DNA of 43,064 nucleotides from JAQVEM01 sp034660395. Its GTDB lineage: Bacteria; Actinomycetota; Humimicrobiia; Humimicrobiales; Humimicrobiaceae. The stretch spans positions 1 to 43,064 of the forward strand of contig JAYEJA010000103.1 of the NCBI GenBank assembly GCA_034660395.1, written 5' to 3'. A program made the position numbers and the translations under genes. Shown here piece by piece: positions 34,618-42,858 of this stretch (position 1 is its first letter; each line of letters starts with the position of its first letter). Below the pieces are notes generated by a model that did not search any database, was not told the DNA's origin, and worked only from the letters and a program-made list of their open reading frames with translations.

Positions 34618-36098
34618 TTTTCCTTACCGGTCCACTCTTTAACCACTTGCCAGTCACAAAAAGGTATCCTGTCATCCTTAAACTCCTGATATCTTTCATG
34701 ACCTTTACCTGCTATTATAACAACATCATTTTCTGCTGCCATTCCAAGTGCCTTAAATATCGCTTTTTTTCTGTTCACTACACTGGCGTATTTACCTGCC
34801 CCATTATCCTTTATACCTTCTTCAACCATATTTATTATGGAAACGGGATCTTCCGACCTCGGATTATCAGAAGTTATAATTGTATAATCAGCATAACTGC
34901 CCGAAATATGTCCCATTGCTTTTCTTTTCCCTTTATCCCTGTCACCGCCGCAGCCAAAAACAGATATTAACTTACCTCCCGGCGGCAATATCTTTCCTGC
35001 AGTTTCAAGCACATTTTTAAGACCATCAGGCGTGTGGGCATAATCTACAATCACCGTAAATCCGCCACTGCAATATACTCTCTCAAACCTTCCCTTCACT
35101 CCGCTCATGGAACTGATACCCTTTTTTATATAATTCTCATCAACGCCCATATCAATACATACTGCTGCAGCTGACAGAATATTGTATATATTAAAGTTTC
35201 CGCACAATGAAGAAGATACACCAAACTTCAATCCGTTTGAGGTATTAATAGTCATCTTAATTCCAGAAACAGAGCTTTTTATATTGGTGGGCCATATATC
35301 CGCCCTGCCCGGTTTAAGCGAAAAAGTTATCCTGTCCAGATCGGTGCTTTTATAAATATCCATCCCATAGCTGTCATCCATATTTATTACGGCTTTTTCA
35401 CCATAATAAAGGCTTCTTTTCTCACTTAAAAATAACTGTTTCTTTGCATAAAAATAACTCTTCATATCTTTATGGTAATCCAGATGGTCCTGTGAAAGAT
35501 TGGTAAACACGAGATAATTAAACTTAAGAAAATCTACCCTGTTCAAATCAACCGAATGAGACGATACTTCCATACACGTACAGTCAACTTTCTTACTTTT
35601 ACTCTTGCTAAAGAAATCATTGAGTTCGTTAGATTCAGGTGTGGTCCGGTCAAAACAAACTTCGCTGTCATCAATAAATGACTCAACAGTAGTTATAAGA
35701 GAAGTTTTCCTTCCCGCACTCTTTAAAATAGAATTTATTATATAGCAGGTTGTCGTTTTTCCATTCGTTCCGGTTACCCCGATAAGCTCAAATGATGCTG
35801 TAGGGTCTCTGTAGAAATTTTTACATAAAACCGGCAGCACCTTTCTGGTATTATTAACTATAACCTGGGTTATATCCTCGGAAACATCTGCCTTTTCCTG
35901 AACTATCAGCAAAGAAGCTCCCCGGTCAACTGCATCTTTTATAAAATCGTGTCCATCTAACTTAAATCCCCTGACTGCGACAAAGAGGCTCTCTTTATTT
36001 ACATCCTTTGAATTTATGGAGATATTTTTAAATTCTACCCCGGGACTTCCATAAATTTTTTTATAATCTACACCTTTTAATAATTCTTTTAATTTCAT
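34614..36098 (-). CDS. murE: UDP-MurNAc-L-alanyl-D-glutamate--meso-diaminopimelate ligase MurE
   Basis: MurE adds the third residue of the stem peptide. NSKDVNKESLFVAVRGFKLDGHDF is the N-terminal domain, GVTGTNGKTTTCYII is the ATP loop, and DRTTPE, NLSQDHLDYH follow. The motif SDNPRSEDP matches the DNPR motif of meso-diaminopimelate-adding enzymes, so the wall should be of the A2pm type (inference from family rule). I chose ATG at 36098 (494 residues, MKLKELLKG); an in-frame GTG three codons upstream is equally possible. The site upstream is weak. Confidence 0.94.
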   Translation of the reverse strand: MKLKELLKGVDYKKIYGSPGVEFKNISINSKDVNKESLFVAVRGFKLDGHDFIKDAVDRGASLLIVQEKADVSEDITQVIVNNTRKVLPVLCKNFYRDPTASFELIGVTGTNGKTTTCYIINSILKSAGRKTSLITTVESFIDDSEVCFDRTTPESNELNDFFSKSKSKKVDCTCMEVSSHSVDLNRVDFLKFNYLVFTNLSQDHLDYHKDMKSYFYAKKQLFLSEKRSLYYGEKAVINMDDSYGMDIYKSTDLDRITFSLKPGRADIWPTNIKSSVSGIKMTINTSNGLKFGVSSSLCGNFNIYNILSAAAVCIDMGVDENYIKKGISSMSGVKGRFERVYCSGGFTVIVDYAHTPDGLKNVLETAGKILPPGGKLISVFGCGGDRDKGKRKAMGHISGSYADYTIITSDNPRSEDPVSIINMVEEGIKDNGAGKYASVVNRKKAIFKALGMAAENDVVIIAGKGHERYQEFKDDRIPFCDWQVVKEWTGKEK

Positions 36099-36218
36099 TT
36101 TTAGCACTTTTATTTTAATAAACTCTTAAATAATTTATAAATTCCCGCATCTAAACCCCCGAAATGCCCCCGGACATATTTTTATACCTGTTTCATACCT
36201 GTATCAATGCCCTGCAAA

Positions 36219-37922
36219 TTAATATAGCCTTAATCTGCTTAAAGAAAAATCTACTATATCGCTAAAAGCTGGAGCAGCTACAGTTCCGCCCCAGATTTCG
36301 TTTTCTCCGCCCTGCGGCTCATCTACCACGACAATTACAGCCAGCTCGGGGTCATTATAGGTAGCAAAACCAATAAAAGAAGTTATCTGCCTTCCTTCAT
36401 CATAACCAGCACCGTTTCTGTTTGCTTTTTCGGCTGTTCCGGTCTTACCGCAAACCTCTACTCCTTCAACCTGCGCTCTTGTCCCTGTACCTCCCTCCAC
36501 CACGGCAAGCATCATATCTTTAACTGCATCTGCAGTTTGCTGGCTTATTATTCTTTTTCTATCTTCCTCCTGCATATCATCCTGTCCATTTTCCAATAAT
36601 TCTACTTCCTTTACAATAGTTGGAGTAACAAGATAACCGCCGTTGGCAACAGCACAAACAGCCCTCACCAGCTGAAGAGGGGTTACGGAAATACTCTGTC
36701 CTATAGCAAGTGCTCCTATTGTTGACGCAGACCATGTCTTGTAATCATGAAAAATTCCCTTTTCTTCGCCCGGAAGCTCTATTCCCGTCTGCTCACCAAA
36801 ACCAAATTCCCTGATACCTTCCCAGAACTTCTTTTCGCCCATGCTCAGGGCAATGGTTACCGCGCCAACATTACTGGAATGTTTGATTATTTCTTCAGTG
36901 GTGTAATCTATGTTATACGTCCTGAATATCTCCTCTATTACCCTATCGCCGACCTGTATATATGGAGGCAGGTTAAACAGCTGGTACCTGCCTACCGTAT
37001 TGTTCTCAAGAGCTGTGGACACATTAATTATCTTGAATGTCGAACCCGGTTCATAATTAAAAGATATACCCTGTATCTTATAGAGTTCCGGGTCAGCTTC
37101 CTCATAATTATTTAAATCAAAACCCGGATAAGAAGCCATTGCGTAGATCTCTCCGTTTTCTGGATTCATCACTATGGAAACCGCTTTAATAGCGCTATAA
37201 CTGGAAACTAACTCCTCCATTTTTTGCTGTACCACATACTGTATCTGAGAATCAATCGTAAGAGTTACATCCTTGCCGTTAATCGGCTCTTTGTAGTCAT
37301 CATCTCCTATGGGAATAATATTCCCAAAAACGTCTTTCTCCGCAGTAACAGTTATGTCAATACCCCTCAGTACCTTCTCGTACTGCAGTTCAATCCCTGA
37401 AAGGCCATTGCCGTCCACGCCGGTGAACCCGATTATTGAAGCGGCAATATCTCTCAGAGGGTAGTATCTCTTGGATTCGTTTTGAATATATATTCCGGGA
37501 AGATTGTATTCTGCAATTTCTTCGGCTTTTTCCGCAGATACTTTTCTCTCTATATAAACAAAACCGAGACTTTTATTATCCAGTTTTTCCTTTACTTCAT
37601 TTTCATCCAGCTCCAGGGTACCGGCCAGAACTTCTGCCTGGTAAGTTGAGTCAACGATTTCCTTGGGATTTGCGTAAATGGTCCTCTCATTCAGGCTTAT
37701 TGCCAGTTCAACACCATTTCTATCCATTATTTCTCCCCTCTTCGCATTCAGGGTAAACTGGCCTTTATGCTGAAATTCTGCGTAGCTTTCGTATTCCGAA
37801 GCATTAAGATACTGGATAGAAACCAGCCTGTAAATTATTACCGAAAAAGCTGCCAGAAATAAAAAAAACAGGATATATATTCTTCTCCTGTTTACCTTAT
37901 TGTTATTATTTTTTTTAAGCAT
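36219..37922 (-). CDS. ftsI: Class B penicillin-binding protein, FtsI/PBP2-type transpeptidase
   Basis: Septal transpeptidase crosslinking peptidoglycan made by FtsW. A basic cytoplasmic tail and one membrane segment (about residues 14-33) precede the pedestal domain. The transpeptidase motifs are EPGSTFK (active-site Ser, SxxK), HSSNVGA (SxN) and CGKTGTAEKAN (KTG). No PASTA domain is visible at the C-terminus. At 567 residues it is of normal length. It begins 20 bp after the ftsL-like gene. Confidence 0.94.
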   Translation of the reverse strand: MLKKNNNNKVNRRRIYILFFLFLAAFSVIIYRLVSIQYLNASEYESYAEFQHKGQFTLNAKRGEIMDRNGVELAISLNERTIYANPKEIVDSTYQAEVLAGTLELDENEVKEKLDNKSLGFVYIERKVSAEKAEEIAEYNLPGIYIQNESKRYYPLRDIAASIIGFTGVDGNGLSGIELQYEKVLRGIDITVTAEKDVFGNIIPIGDDDYKEPINGKDVTLTIDSQIQYVVQQKMEELVSSYSAIKAVSIVMNPENGEIYAMASYPGFDLNNYEEADPELYKIQGISFNYEPGSTFKIINVSTALENNTVGRYQLFNLPPYIQVGDRVIEEIFRTYNIDYTTEEIIKHSSNVGAVTIALSMGEKKFWEGIREFGFGEQTGIELPGEEKGIFHDYKTWSASTIGALAIGQSISVTPLQLVRAVCAVANGGYLVTPTIVKEVELLENGQDDMQEEDRKRIISQQTADAVKDMMLAVVEGGTGTRAQVEGVEVCGKTGTAEKANRNGAGYDEGRQITSFIGFATYNDPELAVIVVVDEPQGGENEIWGGTVAAPAFSDIVDFSLSRLRLY

Positions 37923-37941
37923 TTTTATGCTAACATATTAA

Positions 37942-38478
37942 TCACGGAATAAAAAATGTCAATACTCCTTCGGAAACTACAAGAACTATATCCTGAACAT
38001 AATAAATAGTTCCCAGGAAACTGTCATAATTTCCGGTAACCCTGCTTTCACTTTTAGCCATGTAATTATATATCTTCTCATTATTTTCAAGACCGCTGCT
38101 TGAAATTTTAATTACCCTGGAATCATCTGCAATATTCATATTCAAATCATTTTCTGCAACTCCAATAATTCTATCAGGTGACTTCAGCTCCGCTATCTCT
38201 AACTGCAGTCGGTCATTCCTTTCATTTTCCAGTGAAATCATCTCATTAATCTCATATATTCCCTTCCGGTAATTTATATTCTGTACCTTTAACCCGATAT
38301 TTAAAAGAATACCGAGGCATGTCAGAATTATAGCAATAACAAATATGTAGAACAGGCCGCTCTCCCTGTATACTACGTCCTCCCCGGCACTAACCTTATC
38401 ATCTGATTTCACCAGATACAAAAGAGAGGGTGCTCTTCTTTTATATTCTTTTCCTTTTTCCGCCAGTCTCACATTCAT
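37942..38478 (-). CDS. ftsL: FtsL/DivIC-like septum formation protein
   Basis: A bitopic protein of 178 residues: cytoplasmic basic part (about 1-40), one membrane segment (about 42-63, GLFYIFVIAIILTCLGILLNIG) and a coiled coil (about 68-105). The coiled coil ends in DRIIGVAENDLNM, the FtsL/DivIC-type motif. Position between rsmH and ftsI is the usual place of ftsL. The C-terminal extension of about 60 residues after the coiled coil (to VLTFFIP) is longer than in E. coli FtsL and ends in a hydrophobic stretch. Confidence 0.8.
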   Translation of the reverse strand: MNVRLAEKGKEYKRRAPSLLYLVKSDDKVSAGEDVVYRESGLFYIFVIAIILTCLGILLNIGLKVQNINYRKGIYEINEMISLENERNDRLQLEIAELKSPDRIIGVAENDLNMNIADDSRVIKISSSGLENNEKIYNYMAKSESRVTGNYDSFLGTIYYVQDIVLVVSEGVLTFFIP

Positions 38479-38515
38479 TTTAATAACTACCGCTTTATAT
38501 AATTACTAATAAATT

Positions 38516-39460
38516 TTACAGCTTTTCCAGTGCTCTCAGCCTTGCACTTCTGGAGCGGGGGTTTAACCCTATTTCCTCCGGTGATGCTTTTACTGCACCC
38601 CTGGTTATTATATCCGCTTTCTTATTCTCCTCACCTTTATGCACCGGAAAACCAGGGGGATAGTCCATAGCACCCGCATAATCTAAAAATTTGCTTTTAA
38701 CCAGTCTGTCCTCAAGCGAATGATATGATATTATAACCATCCTTCCCCCGCTCTTCAGTACCTCTAGACCGTCTTTGATTGCCTTCGCCAGATTATCCAG
38801 TTCCCTGTTTACCTCTATCCTTATCGCCTGAAATATCCTTTTTGCAGGATGTCCTTTTCTCTTGTACCTGAATTTGCCAGGTATAGACCTTTTTATGATA
38901 TCTACAAGCTCAGCAGTTGTATCTATATCCTTTTCTTTTCTGTAATTTACAATATTTCTGGCAATCAATTTAGACCACCGCTCCTGACCATATTTATAAA
39001 ATATTTCTGTCAGCTTCTCCCTGGAATATTCATTTACTACATCGAAAGCATTTATCCCGCTTCCGTCACCAAATTTCATATCTAACTTTTCATCTTTGAG
39101 ATAGCTGAACCCCCTTTTTGATTTTTCAATCATAAAAGAGGACAATCCCAGGTCAATCAGTATTCCGTCAACACTATCTACATTCAAATTTTTTAAAATC
39201 TTTTTAATATCCGCAAAGTTACCTTGTACCAGATCTGCTCTATCTAAAAAATCTCTTAAATTTTTGGCGGCGGTGCTTATAGCCTGTCTATGAAGATCAA
39301 CTCCAATTACTCTGCCTATGGGGGCAATGACTTTGATAATTTCTACAGTATGACCAGCACCGCCAAGTGTCCCGTCAAAAATAATGTCGCCTTGTTTTAA
39401 ATTTAAATAATATAAAACCTCCTTCAGAAGAACCGGCTTATGGAATTCTTCTAAATTCAT
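38516..39460 (-). CDS. rsmH: 16S rRNA (cytosine1402-N4)-methyltransferase RsmH
   Basis: RsmH (MraW) methylates N4 of C1402 in the ribosomal decoding centre. HKPVLLKEVLYYL at the N-terminus, the SAM motif DGTLGGAGHT, DLGLSSFMIEK, RGFSY, GHPAKRIFQAIRIEVN and ISYHSLEDRLVK are all present. C-terminal NPRSRSARLRALEKL is typical. At 314 residues it is of normal length. It follows mraZ by 25 bp. Confidence 0.97.
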   Translation of the reverse strand: MNLEEFHKPVLLKEVLYYLNLKQGDIIFDGTLGGAGHTVEIIKVIAPIGRVIGVDLHRQAISTAAKNLRDFLDRADLVQGNFADIKKILKNLNVDSVDGILIDLGLSSFMIEKSKRGFSYLKDEKLDMKFGDGSGINAFDVVNEYSREKLTEIFYKYGQERWSKLIARNIVNYRKEKDIDTTAELVDIIKRSIPGKFRYKRKGHPAKRIFQAIRIEVNRELDNLAKAIKDGLEVLKSGGRMVIISYHSLEDRLVKSKFLDYAGAMDYPPGFPVHKGEENKKADIITRGAVKASPEEIGLNPRSRSARLRALEKL

Positions 39461-39485
39461 ATTCAGTACTCTTTATAAAAATTTT

Positions 39486-39920
39486 TTAAAATCGTAATTT
39501 TTCAAAAGCATTCTTATCTCTCATAAACTGGGTATCCGCCTTATTATAATATTTCTTCCACTTATCGCTGGACCATATTTCCGCTCTGTCTGAAACTCCA
39601 ACCATAACAATTTCCTTTTCAAGTCCCGCATACTTTACTAAATTCTGCGGAATTCTTGTTCTTCCCTGCTGGTCTATTGCCTCCTCGCTTGCTGAAGAGA
39701 AAAACCATCTTGAAAAACTCTGTATGCTTCTTTCAGCAACCCTGTTTGCCATTATTTTTTCCTCCAGCCGCTTCCAGTTTTCCTTAGAAAATAAAAAAAG
39801 GCACTTCTCATCAAATCCCTTTGATATGACAACACCTTTTATCAAATCTTCTCTAAATTTTGCCGGGACAAATATTCTTCCTTTTTTATCTATTGTCCTG
39901 TGATATTCACCTAAAAACAC
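39486..39920 (-). CDS. mraZ: Transcriptional regulator MraZ
   Basis: MraZ binds DNA upstream of the dcw operon and forms rings of AbrB-like domains. Two AbrB-like halves are seen: FLGEYHRTIDKKGRIFVPAKFRE (with the DKKGR signature) and AIDQQGRTRIPQNLVKYAGL (DQQGR). At 144 residues it is of normal length. The start is GTG at 39920, giving MFLGEYHRTID, with GGGG about 6 nt upstream; no ATG fits better. It opens the dcw run; its operator candidate is listed separately. Confidence 0.95.
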   Translation of the reverse strand: MFLGEYHRTIDKKGRIFVPAKFREDLIKGVVISKGFDEKCLFLFSKENWKRLEEKIMANRVAERSIQSFSRWFFSSASEEAIDQQGRTRIPQNLVKYAGLEKEIVMVGVSDRAEIWSSDKWKKYYNKADTQFMRDKNAFEKLRF

Positions 39921-39951
39921 TTCTACCCCACATGTTAAATAATTAAAGGGA

Positions 39952-39983
39952 ACTTTCTACATTTTCCTCCACTTTCCCCCACA
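39952..39983 (-). promoter_or_regulatory. MraZ operator candidate: 10-bp-spaced repeats
   Basis: On the minus strand TGGGG (39981), TGGAG (39971) and TGTAG (39961) are spaced exactly 10 bp apart, each followed by a GAAAG/GAAAA/AAAGT spacer. This matches the TGGG-N5 repeats bound by E. coli MraZ and the AAAGTG-type repeats reported for Mycoplasma MraZ. The third repeat is degenerate. It lies between the predicted promoter and the GTG start. Confidence 0.65.
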
Positions 39984-39993
39984 TTACATCAAT

Positions 39994-40022
39994 AAGATAC
40001 CACACCATGGGTAATTTGTAAA
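39994..40022 (-). promoter_or_regulatory. Putative promoter of the dcw operon
   Basis: On the minus strand TTTACA (40022-40017) and TATCTT (39999-39994) are 17 bp apart. Transcription would begin near 39987, just upstream of the repeat array, so a bound MraZ would sit at the start site and repress. The -10 hexamer is imperfect. Confidence 0.45.
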
Positions 40023-40217
40023 CTATCATTTAAATTAAAGGTAAATCTTTTTATTATTATTTAATTTAGGATTTATTTAATAACAATATATAACTATATA
40101 TAGATAATCCATGGGGTTTTGCCGGATTTTGTCACTATATATAGTTATGGGGTCATAAAACATGAAATTCATATATAATTTAGGAAAATCCAGGAATTTT
40201 TTGTTTTTTGAAATATT
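40023..40217. other. Intergenic region between xseB and the dcw promoter
   Basis: Apart from the 13-bp inverted repeat listed below, this AT-rich stretch shows no ORF. ATGGGGT occurs twice (40111-40117 and 40146-40152), beside or overlapping the arms of the inverted repeat. No clear intrinsic terminator for xseB is seen. Confidence 0.4.
40091..40147. repeat. Perfect 13-bp inverted repeat
   Basis: TAACTATATATAG at 40091-40103 and CTATATATAGTTA at 40135-40147 are exact reverse complements with a 31-bp spacer. They lie upstream of the dcw promoter. No T-tract follows, so it is unlikely to be an intrinsic terminator; an operator or cruciform element is possible. Confidence 0.6.
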
Positions 40218-40457
40218 TTAATTCTCTTCTTCCAGGTCCAGCTCTTTCGCAATTAGTTTTCCATCTTCCGACCTGGTTAATTTCTCAATTTTCCCTTCAG
40301 CTTCATTCAGCTTCTTAAGGCAGCTTGAAGAAAGTTTAATCCCCATCTCGAAATTTTTCATTGATTCCTCCAGCGATATGTTCTCATCTTCAAGCTTTTT
40401 AACAATTTCCTCCAGCTTCTTAATGGATTCTTCAAAATTCATTTCTTCAATTTTCAT
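40218..40457 (-). CDS. xseB: Exodeoxyribonuclease VII small subunit
   Basis: XseB is the small helical subunit that wraps the XseA arms in exonuclease VII. NFEESIKKLEEIVKKLEDENISLEESMKNFEMGIKL is the whole family signature. At 79 residues it is of normal length. It overlaps the xseA stop by 11 bp, so the subunits are co-translated. Confidence 0.95.
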   Translation of the reverse strand: MKIEEMNFEESIKKLEEIVKKLEDENISLEESMKNFEMGIKLSSSCLKKLNEAEGKIEKLTRSEDGKLIAKELDLEEEN

Positions 40458-41829
40458 CTTTTAAACCTAACTCTAATTTTTTATTTATTTTATCAAAAAC
40501 TTTTACTTTTAGAATGCCGTCCTTTAATAATACCTTAATCTTCTGGTTTATTTTTGCATCTTTGATGCCCTTTATGCTTTCATTGCCCGGGATACCATAT
40601 AATAAAGCAAAACCCCGTTTTATAACAGCCGAAGGATTTCTTTCTCCGATCTTCCCCAGAAGATTTTTAAGCTTGTTTTTATTCCGGCTAATATAATTCT
40701 TTATAACAAAAAATAGTTTCATATCAAGCGTTTTCAGCGCAATTCTATTAATATATATCCTTTTAATTATATTTCTCCTGTCAACGATTTTGCACAAATC
40801 TACGACCTTATTCTTTCTTGCTCCTATAAGTTTTTCTTTACTTCCCAACAATCTAATTTTCAATTCCCCTGTATTCTGAATAAACCTGCCCAGCAATGTT
40901 TCCGATTTTAAAAATATTCTTCTTTTTATTAAAAAAGCCGCTTCCTTGCTGTATATATTTATTCTGGACTGGACCAGGCTTCTTATTCTTCTATTTATTA
41001 TTCTTAGACTATTTATCATTTCCTTTTTATTTAATATTACTACTTCACCCGCGACAGAGGGAGTAGCAGCCCTCTTATCCGCCACGAAATCTGAAATGGT
41101 ATAGTCCGTTTCATGACCGATTGCCGAAATTAAGGGAATCGGGCATTTATAAATTTTATCAGCTACCTTCTCGGTATTAAAAGCCCAAAGGTCCTCCAGC
41201 GAACCGCCGCCTCTTGCCAGTATTATTACATCAACCCCGTACTCGCAGAGGTCGTCTATCGCATCACATACTTCGTCACTTGAAGTAGCGCCCTGTACAT
41301 TGACATTCCTTGCTATAAGATGAAAATTATCAAACCTCTCTTTTAAAACTAAAATTATATCTCTTATTACCGACCCCCCTGTTGATGTTACGAGACCTAT
41401 CCTTCCGGGAAGGACCGGGATTTTTTTCTTATGCTCATGTTTAAAATACCCTTTTTTTTCAAGCCTTGCCTTTAACTGCTCAAATGCAAGAATAAGAGCT
41501 CCTCTGCCAACCGGACGGGCACGGAGAGCTATTACCTGGTACTCCCCTCTCTTTTCATATGCAGAAACATAGCCGTTTATTAAAATATGAAGCCCTTCCT
41601 CTATCTCAAAAAGCAAATCCTTATTGCTGTGGCGAAACATCACGACTTTAATCTTTGAGCTTTCATCCTTCAGGTCAAAGTACATATGTTTCTTTTCGTG
41701 GAAATAAAAATTGCTCACTTCGCCTTCAATCCACACATCAGGATATCCTGATTCAAGGTTTTTCCTTATTTCTTGATTGAGCTCACTTACAGTGTAGACC
41801 TTTGTTTTTAAGATTCTGTAGTCTTTCAT
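40447..41829 (-). CDS. xseA: Exodeoxyribonuclease VII large subunit
   Basis: XseA is the catalytic subunit that degrades single-stranded DNA from both ends. An N-terminal OB fold (VWIEGEVSNFYFHEKKHMYFDLKD) precedes the catalytic domain: IGLVTSTGGSVIRDII, ILARGGGSLEDLWAFN and SAIGHETDYTISDFVADKRAATPS. A long helical arm and C-terminal ALLYG motif follow. At 460 residues it is of normal length. It begins 8 bp after the lipoprotein gene. Confidence 0.95.
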   Translation of the reverse strand: MKDYRILKTKVYTVSELNQEIRKNLESGYPDVWIEGEVSNFYFHEKKHMYFDLKDESSKIKVVMFRHSNKDLLFEIEEGLHILINGYVSAYEKRGEYQVIALRARPVGRGALILAFEQLKARLEKKGYFKHEHKKKIPVLPGRIGLVTSTGGSVIRDIILVLKERFDNFHLIARNVNVQGATSSDEVCDAIDDLCEYGVDVIILARGGGSLEDLWAFNTEKVADKIYKCPIPLISAIGHETDYTISDFVADKRAATPSVAGEVVILNKKEMINSLRIINRRIRSLVQSRINIYSKEAAFLIKRRIFLKSETLLGRFIQNTGELKIRLLGSKEKLIGARKNKVVDLCKIVDRRNIIKRIYINRIALKTLDMKLFFVIKNYISRNKNKLKNLLGKIGERNPSAVIKRGFALLYGIPGNESIKGIKDAKINQKIKVLLKDGILKVKVFDKINKKLELGLKDEN

Positions 41830-41837
41830 TTATTGAA

Positions 41838-42431
41838 TTACTGGAGGTTCCAGTATAAAACCATTATCCACGTTCTGCCTTCTTCAAGACCTTTTATTAG
41901 AACATTAACGACTTTATCTTTATCATTACTGCTATAGGTAAATTTATAAACGGGTATGTCCTCATCTTCCTCCTCTATAAATTCCTCTTCCAGACCGCCC
42001 GCGCTTTCTTCATATATTACAGACCTGCTCCATATTGACTGGACTTTTTTCTCTTTATAATAGTCCCTGATTTCTTCAGAATTTTCTGTTGATTCCAATA
42101 AAATATAAAGTAAATTTTCGTCATCCTCCATTTGCTTGACTTCCTGAATTTCAGAACCCGGATAACAAAAACTATTAAACACCTTCATAAAACCTTCGTA
42201 CTCAAGAAGCTGATTTAACTCCTCCTCGGAAAGTTCCTCGAAATCTCCATCATTCTCTCCGCCATTTTCCGTATCCTGGCTCGCTATATCATGGCTTCCA
42301 AGCTGGCTCTCATCCGGCTGGCTAATTTCGTCCGCCGAACCGCCGCCAGTGCCAAAACATGAAACCATAATCACAGATAACGATAGAAAGCAAATTAACA
42401 TTGCCATGATGCCTATTTTTTTTGTTTTCAT
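41838..42431 (-). CDS. Predicted lipoprotein of unknown function
   Basis: The 197 residues begin with a signal peptide (about 1-24) ending in IMVSC, a plausible lipobox. A low-complexity, acidic spacer follows (GTGGGSADEISQPDESQLGSHD). A compact domain of about 110 residues runs from ELNQLLEYEGFMKVFNSFCYPGSEIQEVKQ to the C-terminus. It contains SNDKDKVVNVLIKGL and ends TWIMVLYWNLQ. I do not recognise the family. It is probably anchored outside the membrane. It lies between a membrane protein gene and xseA on one strand. Confidence 0.75.
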   Translation of the reverse strand: MKTKKIGIMAMLICFLSLSVIMVSCFGTGGGSADEISQPDESQLGSHDIASQDTENGGENDGDFEELSEEELNQLLEYEGFMKVFNSFCYPGSEIQEVKQMEDDENLLYILLESTENSEEIRDYYKEKKVQSIWSRSVIYEESAGGLEEEFIEEEDEDIPVYKFTYSSNDKDKVVNVLIKGLEEGRTWIMVLYWNLQ

Positions 42432-42437
42432 AATTGT

Positions 42438-42848
42438 TTATCCCACTAAAATATAATTAATAAAAATCTTAAACATAATATAAATACAAAAAGCTGCCTC
42501 CAGGGGAACCATCATAAAATTCAAGACATACTCAAATCCCTGACTCATCTCTTTTAAATATTCTATCGGCTTTCTTATAAATTTCTTAACTTTTGGTAAA
42601 AATTTTACCATAGAATAAAGAGTATAACCAATAAGTATTGCACTTCCAAGAGTAACTACAATATCATTAAAAAAATAATTACTATAAATAAAATACCCGA
42701 TTTCAACTACATTTAAAATAATCATCACTGCCAATGATATGACTACTGAGGATTTTTCCAGGGCAATATCGTTATAATCCTCCGGCATATACTCCTTTAA
42801 TCTCTGGATTTCTTTACGTCCAGCAATATTATTACCGGTTTTAATCAT
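42438..42848 (-). CDS. Hypothetical membrane protein, possibly 5'-truncated by an IS element
   Basis: The 136 residues have about three membrane segments: roughly residues 33-55 (SSVVISLAVMIILNVVEIGYF), 60-82 and 108-134. A hydrophilic N-terminus and a basic loop (KFLPKVKKFIRKPIEYLK) separate them. I do not recognise the family. The IS3 terminal repeat ends 11 bp upstream of the ATG. The frame is open back to the stop of the transposase, so the native start and promoter may have been removed by insertion. A modest AGGT lies just before the ATG. Confidence 0.6.
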   Translation of the reverse strand: MIKTGNNIAGRKEIQRLKEYMPEDYNDIALEKSSVVISLAVMIILNVVEIGYFIYSNYFFNDIVVTLGSAILIGYTLYSMVKFLPKVKKFIRKPIEYLKEMSQGFEYVLNFMMVPLEAAFCIYIMFKIFINYILVG

Positions 42849-42858
42849 AGACCTGATA

